A stretch of 51,296 nucleotides of DNA from Brachionus plicatilis. Taxonomy: Eukaryota; Rotifera; Eurotatoria; Ploima; Brachionidae. The translations under genes and the position numbers were made by a program. Position 1 is the first letter of the stretch. Each line of letters starts with the position of its first letter. The stretch lies in the NCBI GenBank assembly GCA_010279815.1, contig QEOQ01000511.1:353295-404590 (forward strand), in the 5' to 3' direction. This document shows positions 10,317 to 22,300 of this stretch, piece by piece. Below the pieces are notes generated by a model. That model saw only the letters and a list, made by a program, of their open reading frames with translations. It did no database searches and had not been told where the DNA came from.

Positions 10317-13300
10317 GTAAGTTAGAGAATTTAAGTTTTTTGGTCAATTGGTTTTTGATTTTTGTTGTGTACTGACTTGTTTTAAAGTCAAAAATCAGGT
10401 ACAACTCACATTTTTGACTTGTTGGAAAATTAGCTTTAAATTGAATGAAAATGAATCTAAAATTAAACCTGGATTTTGCCGTTCTAGCAAATTTAAGTTG
10501 CGGCCACATGACTTTTTTGCCGTTCTAGAAAATTTAAGTTGCGGCCTCATGACTTTTTTGGCTATTGTGAAATTTATATACAAATTGATAAATTCTAGTT
10601 TGAATTGTTTTGTGAAATTTATATATTAAATTTATTTAAATTTCAAAATTCAGTCTTCTTTAAAATAAATTTTTATATTTTTGAATTTATAAAACAATTT
10701 ATCAAATAATCCCGAATATGGTGATGTCAATTGTGAAAAGTAATTGAGAATTGAAAAAAAATTAATTAAAAAATAAAAAATTTCAATTCGAATTATTTAT
10801 TATTAAATTGGACTTTAAAATGATGCTTTTTAACTGTTTTTTTTTAAACAGAAATAAAATTTCCAAGGATTTAAATTTTATGTGAAAATTAACAATGCAT
10901 TTTGACAGGAAATGAGAATTAATATTTTTTTTGTCAATTCGGAAAGATTGATTTGAAAAATAAATAAATATTCTCTCAATATTTTAAAAAATTTAATTTT
11001 TTTTTGAAAAAAATAACAACAAATTGAACAAAAATTCTTCAATTTTTCATAAAATAAAATTAAAGTTAATAAAATATCCTTAAAAGAATAATTCAACAAA
11101 GTGCAACGTACCTTTTTGAACCTTTTTTACCTAAAATTTTTTTTTTTTATTTGTTTTCTGTACATAAATTAATTAATAAAATAATTTTTCTAATGTTTTA
11201 ATAGGCTCTGTACTATAAGAGCAGGTAATAAATTAGCACACTTAAAATAGCAAGAATAAATAGCCAGGTTGAAATCTTTACCTGTAAATTTTAGGTATCA
11301 AAAAAAATTAGCACGTTTAAAATAGCAAAATTTATTACTTATTTAATAATTTGTGTTCAATCCGAAAAAAGTTAATTAATATTCAAGAATAAGAGTCATA
11401 CTATCATAAAATTGTTCAAAATACTTCCTCGTCTTTTAGTAAAACATCACTCCTTACCGTGGCAATAATTTTTCTCGGGTTATCGTCTTACATACGAGCG
11501 ACTTCTTTGATCTTTCGTTTATTTTCTTTATTTGACAAATACATCATAAGAAGATCCGACAATACATCCATCTGTTTCAAAAGTAGAACTACAACTTGGT
11601 TAAGTACAGCGCCAGCCGAATTTCTTGGTGGCGGTAAGGTCTTGTATCTTTTAAACGAAAAAAATGACCTTTGAAAGAAAGTAGTGGTTTATTTTTCTGG
11701 GAAAGTGTAACAAATATCTCTCGATATTAAGGTTATTAAAAAAATCAATAAAACTCTGCAAGTCTGCAAAATATTATATGTATTAAAAAATGATTAAAAC
11801 TGTATTGCAGAAATATTACAGGAACTATATTTTGCTGTTTAAACTCTTTATGAACCGAAATTTAGTCTCTGCAAAAACTCTGCAAGTCTGCAAAGTATTA
11901 TATGTATTAAAAAATGATTAAAACTATATTGCAGAAATATTACAGGAATTAAATTTTGCTGTTTAAACTCTTTATGAACCGAAATTTAGTCTCTGCAAAA
12001 ACTCTGCAAGTCTGCAAAGTATTATATGTATTAAAAAATGATTAAAACTATATTGCAGAAATATTACAGGAACTAAATTTTGCTGTTTAAACTCTTTATG
12101 AACCGAAATTTAGTCTCTGAAAAAACTCTGCAAGTCTGCAAGGCTATGTATAAATTGGCTGATAACAAGTTCCTACATTTTGCAGAACGATGTTTAGACC
12201 AAAGCAAAATTTATCCACCCTTTTTGAATGACAATTTTTTACTAAAAATCCTAAAAAAAAAAAATTCACTCCTGCATACCTTACTCGAACCAATTCAAAA
12301 AAAAACTTTTATAAAAAAAAAAAAAGTCCAAACATAACTAAATAACTTTAACCCCACATCTAGACTTGCTATTCAAAATGCAACTGGAAGTACTTGTTGC
12401 GACTGGTATGCCACGCAACCGAGTCGGCCAGCAAAAAATTATCCAACAAACGAGCAAAGAACGAGCAAAGCCATCATTACCAACAATGGAAAGACCTAAA
12501 ACACCAGTGCCAAAAGCTGCAAGACAATCTAGCCGAGCTAATCAACAAATTTACCTTTCAATTTTTCGACGGCAAACTGTCCGAAGCGATCGTAAACGGC
12601 GAGTGGATACTACTCGACGAAATGAACATGGCCTCGGCCGAAACGCTCCAATTTCTGGGCACCCTTCTCGACAACACCGAGTCGGGCTCGTCCTCCATTA
12701 TCCTGCACGAACGCGGCGACCACCAAGCTCTGAGACGGCACGTCAACTTCCGTCTCTTCGGCGCCATGAACCCGGCATCGGACGTCGGCAAACGCAACCT
12801 GCCCGCCAACATCCGCAACAGATTCACCGAAATATTCGTCGACGAGCTCGACGACCAACACGACCTTGCCCTCTTGACCAAATCCTATCTGCAGTTCGTC
12901 TCCGACTCGAACGCCGCGTTGATCAACTCCATAGTCGCCTTTTACCAGACGGTCCGCGACGGCGCCTTCCTCAAAAAGCTCTCGAACGGCTGCGGCATGC
13001 CGCCCACTTACAGTCTGCGCACTTTGTGCCGTGCGCTCAAGAACGCGTCCTTTAACTCGTGTCAAAACTCGCTGATCTCCGTCTACGACAGTTTGTGTCT
13101 CAGCTTTTTGACCGATTTGAATCGAGAGTCGTCCGTTTATTTAGAAGACTACATTCGCGGCATCATACTAAAGTCGCACAACAAGACACAGTCGAAGATC
13201 CAGCGCAACAGGCCACCGCTGGAGCTGTACGGCACACACCGGCTCACTCACGTCAACATAGACGGCTACTGGGTGCTGCGCGGCCAACTCGAGTGCATCA

Positions 13301-16300
13301 ACGAGCCCGGCTTCATATTCACCAAGTCGGCGAGCGACAATCTGAAGCGGCTGTGTCGAGTGTGCTCGGCCCGGCTGCCGTGTTTGATCCAGGGCGACAC
13401 GTCCATTGGAAAAACGAGCTTGATCAAATGGTTGGCGGCGGCCACCGGCAATCGGCTCATTCGCATCAACAACCACGACCACACCGATCTGGCCGAGTAC
13501 ATTGGCTCGTATGTGATGGACGGCCAGTCGCGGCTCCTGTTCAAAGAGGGCCTGCTGGTCGAGGCCATGCGGCACGGCTACTGGATTTTGTTGGACGAGC
13601 TGAATTTGGCGTCCAGCGAAGTGCTGGAGGCCCTGAATCGGGTGCTAGACGACAACCGAGAGCTGTACATACCCGAGAGTCAACAGGTGATCAAGGCTCA
13701 TCCTGGATTTTTGCTCTTTGCAACCCAAAATCCGCCTGGTAAATACGCAGGCCGCAAACAATTGTCCAAAGCTTTCAGAAACCGCTTTATCGAGCTGCAC
13801 TATGACGAGCTGCCCGAGGACGAACTGTTGACAATAGTGGAACAAAAGTGCCAATTGCCCAAATCCTACGCCACACTGCTCATAAAAACAATCAGCGACC
13901 TGAAGACCAAACGGTCCCAAGTGTCCTCCATATTCCTGGGCAAAGACAGTCTGATCACACTGCGAGACTTGTTCCGATGGGCCAGACGCTACTCCAAGGC
14001 CGACCACGACCACAACACCGACTGGAAGCAGTATCTGGCCGAGCAGGGCTTTCTCCTGCTCACCTCCCGGTGCCGGGCCCAACAAGACGTGCTCACAATC
14101 CACGCCAGCATACAAAAAACATTCGGCAAGCAAATCAACATCGACGAGCTCAACGAGCCCAAAAACCTGTGCCCGTTGATCATGAGAGAACTCGACCGCC
14201 TAGTGGCCTATTCCCGCGTTCACTTCGACACCTTTGTCTGGACACCGTCTGCAAAGCGCACTGCCCTTTTGGCCTCCCTCGCCTACAAATTCAACGAGCC
14301 ATTTTTGCTAGTGGGCGAAACGGGCGTCGGCAAGACAACCATTTGCCAAATGCTCGCTCACATGAACCAAAAAACGCTCAGCACTCTCAACTGTCACATG
14401 CACTCGGAGGCCAGCGATTTTCTTGGCTCGATGCGGCCCGTCCGACAATCGACCGAGACGGCCAAGTTGTTCGAGTGGAAGGACGGTCCGCTGGTTACCG
14501 CTCTCAAGCACGGCCACGATTTTCTCATTGATGAAATATCGCTGGCCGACGACTCTGTCCTGGAACGATTGAACTCGGTGCTGGAAGAGGAAAAAACGCT
14601 GCTACTAGCCGAGAACATCACAGAGAGCCAGAGTATACGGCCCGATGAGAACTTTCGTTTGTCGGCCACCATGAACCCGTCGGGAGACTTTGGCAAAAAA
14701 GAGCTGTCCGCTGCGCTCAGAAATCGCTTCACTGAAATTTGGTGCCCGGCGCCCAATCTCAACTCGGACGACTTTAAGCTAATACTCGAGCACACGCTCG
14801 CTATGCTCGATTTGAGCGTCAAAGAACGCTGCATTCGCGTCACACTCGACTTTATGCGCTGGCTACAGCATCAGACATTTTTCAAGTCGATGCTGTCCGT
14901 GCGCGATCTAACCCACTGGGTCGCGTTCATGAACCGAATGAGTCACGTGCCGCCGTCCAGTTTACTGATGCACGCAGCCAGTTTGGTGTTCATTGACTCG
15001 TTCAGCTCTGACTTGGACCACTCGCAGCCCAGGCAACAATGTGTCGATTGTTTGGTCGATTTGATGCAGAGACACGGCCTCCAAGCCGACCATGCTTTGC
15101 CGCCGAGCCGCGTTGTGGACTCTGTGGATAAGTTTGAGTGCGGCGATTTTGTCATTGAGAAGGGGCACAGCGAGAATGGAGAGGCGGTGGCGGGGTATGT
15201 GCTCGACTCGCCGACCACTGTGAGCAATTTGGTGCGAGTGATGCGGTGTATGGTGATGGACTCGCCGATCATGCTGGAGGGATCGCCTGGCGTCGGCAAA
15301 ACGTCGCTTGTGCAAGCGCTTGGTCGACTCACCAACAACAAAGTCGTCCGAATCAATTTGTCGGAGCAGACAGATCTGAATGAGTTGTTCGGTGCCGATT
15401 TGCCAGTGGGCACCGATCAGTCGGCTTGCTTTCAGCAAAAATTCGAATGGTTCGACGGACCGTTTTTGCTGGCGCTCAAAAGGGGCTACTGGGTCATACT
15501 GGACGAAATAAACCTGGCCTCTCAGTCGGTCCTCGAGGGCCTCAACTCTTGTCTGGATCACCGGGGCGAAATTTTTATTTCCGAGCTAAATCGCACGTTC
15601 ACACTCGACAAGCATCGGACAAAAATTTTCGCATGCCAAAACCCGTTCAGCCAAGGCGGCGGACGCAAGGGCTTGCCAAAGTCATTTTTGAACCGCTTCG
15701 CCAAGGTCTACGTGGACAAAATGAGCCACGAGGACTTGCTGCACATTTGCCAGTCAATGTACGCGATTGAGCGCGACCAATTGTCCAAAATGATCCAATT
15801 TAACTCGCTGATAAACCAAGAGGTGTGTGTGGAAAAGAAATGGGGCAGTGTGGGCTCGCCGTGGGAGTTCAATCTGCGCGATCTGTTCCGCTGGTGCGAC
15901 CTACTGGTGCAGCGGGGATCGACCAGTCCGGCCCACTTTGTCTACTTGATATACGCGAGCCGTTTTAGAGATGTGGCAGACAAAAAAATGGTCTACACAA
16001 AATTCGAGAGCTTGTTTGGCGTCGAGCCGTACCAGCAGCGAAATCAGGTGGTGCGCATCACCTCTAGTCACGTGCAAATAGGCCAGAGCTTTTTCGTCAC
16101 CGACCACTTTCGACACATAGACCAAAATTTTGTCTTGACAAACACCAACCTCAAGCATCTGGAATCGATAGTGAAGTGCGTGGAAATGAATTGGATGGTG
16201 GTGCTGGTGGGTCGATCGTCGACCGGCAAGACCAGTCTGGTGCGTCTAGTGGCCAGTTTGTTGGGAAAAAATTTGGTCGAATTTTCGGTGAACAACTCGA

Positions 16301-19300
16301 CCGATACTAGCGATTTGCTCGGAGGCTACGAGAAAATAAAGCATTTGAGACAAACTCTGGTCGACTTGAGAGCCAAAATAGTCGCTGAGTATCGGCGACG
16401 AGTTCTCACCGACTTGCCGCTGCTCTGTGAATACTTCGAGTTTGTTTTTCGCAGCAAAAAGGTGCACCGATTGAACGATGAAGACCTAGACGAAGTGAAA
16501 GAGCTGTGCAAAGTGTTCAGAGAAGGCCTAGAGCGGCTGGGCATGAACGAACATTTGGCTTTGTTGGACAAGTTGTCGCACTACGAAAAAATGAAGTTCG
16601 AATGGGTCGATTCGGCCTTGGTCAAGTCCATTGAGAACGGCGATTGGGTCCTGATAGACAATGCTAATTTTTGTGCGCCGTCTGTTCTCGATCGACTTAA
16701 TCCGCTGCTGGAGCCCAATGGCCGCTTGCAAATAAACGAAAAGGGCATTCAACAAGACAATAAATTGGTCGAGGTCCAACAAAACAAAAATTTTCGACTT
16801 TTTTTGTCCATGAACGAACAGTTCGGCGAGTTGTCGCGTCCCATGCGCAACCGAGGCTGCGAAATCTACTTGAACGAACTCGACACCCAACAAGACATCG
16901 AGGATGTCTACATGATACTCAAAAGTTTGTTTCCCATGCCCAATTACTTTTATTCGAACACAAAATTTGGCGATTTGTTCAAAGTTTACAAGTTGGCCTA
17001 TGACCACTGGCTCATTGACAACAACACCGAGCCGCTCACGTGTTTTGCCAATAGTGCACTCGAGTGCAGACTGCAACACGGACTTGTACCCATGGCCACA
17101 ATGCCCACTTTTTACACCAACCTGAACAACATCAAAAATTCCCAAGTGTACAGCTTTTTGTTCAACTATTCGCTCATGGACACATTCAGACAAATAGTCA
17201 GCGCTCATCAAATGGAGTCACGTGACCTGCACTTGAACACTTTGCACAACTATCACCAGTCGGTCCTGGACACATGCAATTATGTGATAGTGTTGGTGCG
17301 CAATTTGCCAGTGGGCGCTCTGGCCCAAGTCATCAGGTATTTGCAAGTGAACTTGACTAGTGAGAGTTTGGTGCAGTTTTTTGACAGTGTGCTGAATGGC
17401 GAGTACATGAATGTGTTTGTGGCACATTTGAGGCAGCTTGGACACGAGGCTGGCATGCAGCTTGATGCAGAGACTGTCGATTTGACACAAAATGTGTACT
17501 TGTGTCAAAAGCTGGCTTCTTTTACCAAGTTTAAACAGTGTGAAAATATGTGCAGAATTTTTGGTGTTTACATCAATTTGGAGTTGTTCAAGTACCGCGT
17601 CAATTCGTTGTACACAATACAGAGTGATTCTTTTTATTTTCTAGTCGAGAATAGCTCAGAGTTGTCACAGCACAAGTATTTGCTTTTGGTCAAAGAGTTG
17701 GTGAGTGTGTTTTGTGATTGTGTGTTGAGATCACAGTTCGATGGGCCCAAGCAACAAGACACAATTCAAATGTGCACTTTGTTAATTGAAAAATTTTATC
17801 TTATTTTGTCCAGTCGATTTGATCAACTTCTAACTAGCTCTTATCTCAAGTACTACTGGAATTTGATACGCGCCAATGTGCACAATCTCAAGCAAATAGA
17901 CAAGTAAGTTTTGATTTTTTGCCTTTGGTCAATTTTGTTCAGTGTAGTTTAAGAGTGAAGTTAGCGGAACAATTGCTCTTAAGTTTTTAAAAATTTTTAT
18001 CAAAGTGCCTAAAAAAATTAAAAGTTACCTAAGTCAAAATTTAACCTCTGTAACAATCTGCAAAAGTCTGCAAAATTCTGCAAACTCTGCAAAATTCTGC
18101 AAACTCTGCAAATGAATTGTAGAGTTTAGTTAGATTTTATAGATTTGATTTCACATTTTAAAACTCAGAAATTCATTCTTTTGTTCGAAAATACCATGCT
18201 GTTTTTACTAGTCTATTTTAAAAGTCATACAGTGAAAATCAAAAATCAGAGTAGTTTAAAAGCTCCAAATAGACTTTTAAACAATTCTGAATTAAACTTT
18301 AAATTTTTTATTTGAAATTAAAAGGGTTTAAAAAAAATTGAAAAAATAATTAAATAATCAATTAGTTGTAGATATTCGTAAAATTTTAAGTTTTTTTTTT
18401 TTTTCTAGAAAAAAATTGATCATCGTTCTTAGAAACTTTAAAAATAAATATGGAAATAAATTTGTAAAATTATAGCATTAAGGCATTCTATTTTTAGGTA
18501 AAATTATTCTCAGCTTATAAATGTACAAATCAAAGTCACATGAAGACTTGTAATGTATTTGATAAATGAATCAAAATAATTTTAATAAAGGCACAATGAA
18601 ATTTATTAGTCATGTTTAATAGAGTTATTTCAATTACTTTTTTATTTTTTTTTTAAATAAAGTTTGAGTTATCTATCAAAATTTACATCTAAATTAATAA
18701 AAAATAATTAACTTTTAATAGACAATCATCTGATAATAAAAATATTAACTATTTATATTTTTTATTAGCAAAATAAAAAAAATACATCTTTAAAAAAAAT
18801 TAGACAAATTATATAAAAAAAAGAAAAAAATCATCAAGACAATCAATTTATAAAATAAAATCAGAAATTTAAAATTTAAAATAATATTATTTTAAGAAAA
18901 TTTCTTTCCGTTCATCATTAACTTTATAATATATCGAAAATTTGCATCCATTTTTTTTATAATAACAATGTTTGTCTTCATTTTTTTTTGACTTGGTGTC
19001 AGTAAATACCCAAAGTGTCTCAGAATCAAATGTTGCCTTGTTAGAAATTTGGTCACCATTGTGAGTGTCATCGATTTGGTTTTCAAGTATAACCTCATCG
19101 GAATTGATATTACTATCGTCATGCATTTTTTTAGTTAGAATGAAACGTTTTTCAAAGATTTAGTTTAGTTTAAGAATTATTTATTTATTAGTTTTATCTG
19201 TACCGGACTAAAGCTCCTTCTGATTAAAAAAGAAAAATAAAATAAAAATCAAGAAAATATAAAATAAGAGACAATTAAAATAGACATATTTTAAGTAATG

Positions 19301-22300
19301 TAAGTAAAATGTTTAAGTATTGATCAATTCAGGCAAGAAAGAAGAAATAATAAGATGGCAGTTACACAATGGAGTCGACATTACTTTATTCAAAAGCAAA
19401 AGGATAAAATATTTAAAATAGGCTAATTGTCAAAAGAGGGAAATTATAATATATATGATATAACTTTATTTAATAAGCAGGTATTTTAAAATGATTCCAT
19501 TTTCGTTTTCTCCTTTACAACCTATTTGTCTTGTTTTGGCCTTCAAGTCACTCCCGAGAACATAATTTTTACAATTCCTATTTATCTTTTCGATTTAGCA
19601 AAAGGATAAAATATTTAAATAGTTTTTATTTTTTGAATCAATTATTAGAAAAAGACTGGTTTTATTTAATTAGATGTCAATTTTATTAAATCAAAGGTAA
19701 CTTTTAATTTTTTTTGTGGTACTAAATTTCAATAAGCTTCTTTTTTTTACATAATTGCGTACATTTACTTAAAATGCATTTATCGTATTACCACTGAGAC
19801 ATTTTTTTTCTTTTGTAAGCTCTGTATGTAATTTCACAATGTCTTAAAAATTTGGCATCATGAAGTTGATAATCAATTTAAAGAGTTATTCTTTAGATTT
19901 TAAAATTAATCTTTAAATTTATTTAAATATTTTTAATGTAACATGCTTTACATGCTGTGTTGATTTAAAAAATAAAATAATTAAAAAAAATAATTTCTCA
20001 ACCGATTAATAAAATTTATTTTTAAAATTTAAATTTATAAATGAATTTCAAATATTAAATTCCAAATTAGCAATTAAATGAAAAAATCGATTTTTCCTAC
20101 AAATAATTTTGAAATAAATTTTTTTATTCTATTTTTCAAATTTACATTAAATGTAAAACATGTTACATTTAAGTTACATAAATAAACTTAAAGATTAATT
20201 TTAATATCTAAAAATAAATTCTTTGAAATGAAATGATATTTTGAATTGATCATTATTTAAATTCGTTTCATATCGATCTTTTCAATTCAGAAAAACTTGA
20301 ATAACTTTTTTGCTATAAGAGATAATTTAGTTCTATTAAATTCTTAATTATAAGCAAATTTGCTTAATGCAGGAAAATAGGTCTGCAAAATACTCTGCAA
20401 TTTTCACGCCATTAAAAAGTATTCCTATCAACTGTGCAAGTACATTGCGGCATTGTCAATTTTGATACAAAAAACAAAATATTAAAAATGTCAAAGCTTA
20501 AGTTCTGAAGGACTAAGAATGTTCTGTAAATTGTAGCAACTGATACATCCGTTGTATCACCTATATACTGATTCTGCAAAACTCTGCAATAAATCTGCAA
20601 AATTCAGAAAATTGTGAATTTGGGATATTAAAATAATCAGATTGGACTTTTTTTTTATGTATCAGCTAGTCGGTCTGAATTAAAGCTCTGGCGTCTTTTA
20701 TATTTTATTTTTGTTTTTTGTGCTAAAATTCACAATTTTCTCAATTTTGCAGAGTTTTGCAGAATCAGTATATAGGTGGTACAAAGGATGTATCAGTTGC
20801 TACAATTTACAGAACATGTTTTGGTCCTTCACAACTTAAGTTTCGGCATTTTTTATATTTTGTTTTTGTTTTTTGTACCAAAATTCACAATGCAGTACAT
20901 TGCAGAGTTTATGCAGACATACATTTTCGGATTAAGAAAAATTGCTCAAACATTAAGCATATTGAAATGAACTTCACAATCCCTGAAAATTAAAAAAAAA
21001 AAAAATTAAAAAAATAAAATTTTTTTCAAGTATATGGTCAACAAAATTCAATTCAATATTTTCTGTGTTCGATCAAAATTTGTCATATGACGACTCATTG
21101 TACAAAATTTTCTACGACCTCTGGTCCAAACAAAACAAACAGCACATAAACTTGTACAACGACAACTCACTGGCAACCAACATGGACACCATATCAAATT
21201 TCATGACCCACAATTCCTTCAACGCCATAATGTCATGTCGCAACTTCACCAAATCCATAAACAATGCGCTAGCCTATTTTTCCAATGAGCCAGTGACACC
21301 AACATTTTCACGTGAGCACATCGAAATTCTAGCCAAGCACATCGCAGACTACCAAACAACAAGCCTAGGCCCAGATCTAAAGCACCAACTAAACATCATC
21401 CTGAACAAGTCCTTTCCCCTAATGCTGCACCACTACTCGGACACAGTCCGCACTCTGCTCAACCCCAGCCACCACGGCCGTCAGCCAACTTCACTCAGCC
21501 ATGCCTCCCTCAGCGAACTCATAATCGGCGATTTCATATTCGACCTGAGCTCCAAGTGCACCAGCAAAAACCTCACTCTATTCAAGTCAATTGAACACTT
21601 GCTCTCAGCTGAGCGTTTGGACTCTGAGCTAATTGGCGGCTACCAAGCCCAATCTTTGGAGCCGCTCAACATGTTGGCCCACGACTTTCTCACTCCGTTG
21701 ATGGCAAAAATGTTGCTCAACTCAGAACAACGCTTGGACTTGACTCTCAATTTCTACGACCTCAAACTAAGCCTCATACACTCGCTAACAAACTACATTT
21801 GGTCTAATCACACACTGCTGTCCGACAAAAAATCTAAAATTGATCAAATCAACAAAGAACTATTGCACCAAGTTCGCAGCGAGCTCAGCTTTGTGACTAG
21901 CAGTGAAATAGAGCACTATTTGTTTGAGCGGGGCTTTGACAGGCGATTTTTGACCAAACCGGACTGTCCACGCGCCAATTTGCTAGTCTACGGTCTGTTC
22001 TACCTGATTATGTATTGCCCCATGGGACCGTTGGACCCTGTTGAACACGATGTCCTGGTGCAAAAAAATCAACTTGCCGTCTCGCACACGCTCACACATC
22101 TAGAGTATTTGGGTCGCAAAAATTTGACATGTCGACACAAAATTTGTCTTGAACCAGAGCCTGTCGATGCACATGACCAACTCACTGATCGGCTCAACAA
22201 GCCCGTCTACTATTTGATCAAAAATGAAATAGAAAATTTTCTCAAGCAATTTTTGGCCTATGATCAAGTGTGGTCGCTGTGGTCGGACAATCGGCCGTCC

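Larger units (their letters stand above)
10317..12363 (+). other. Midasin intron (2.05 kb), repeat-rich
   Basis: The donor is GTTCAG|GTAAGT and the acceptor CCACATCTAG|ACTTGC, both phase 0. The next exon continues with TCYSKCNWKYLLRL, matching the midasin sequence expected after NHVQ. The intron holds a 41-bp tandem duplication, a dispersed A/T-rich repeat, a broken coding remnant on the minus strand and a 124-bp tandem array. The frame at 12080-12337 reads through the array and is not a gene. Confidence 0.88.
17904..21030 (+). other. Midasin intron (3.1 kb) with LINE, MULE-like and foldback remnants
   Basis: The donor GACAA|GTAAGT and acceptor TTTTTTCAAG|TATATGG split one codon (phase 2) and restore a continuous frame (DNIWSTKF...). 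Contents: a TCTGCAAA cluster, a FLYWCH-like coding remnant, a LINE 3' end, 23-bp direct repeats and a large palindrome ending about 95 bases before the acceptor. Confidence 0.85.

Noticed and set aside
12366..15770. Frames of 110-230 codons on + and - strands within midasin exon 12364-17903
   Set aside because: Out-of-frame readings of a conserved AAA+ exon; Arg/His/Pro-rich products typical of shifted GC-rich coding DNA.
20412..20993. Near-identical peptides read from both strands (about 62 and 78 codons)
   Set aside because: They come from the two arms of a palindromic foldback element, so the similarity reflects DNA symmetry and not a gene pair.
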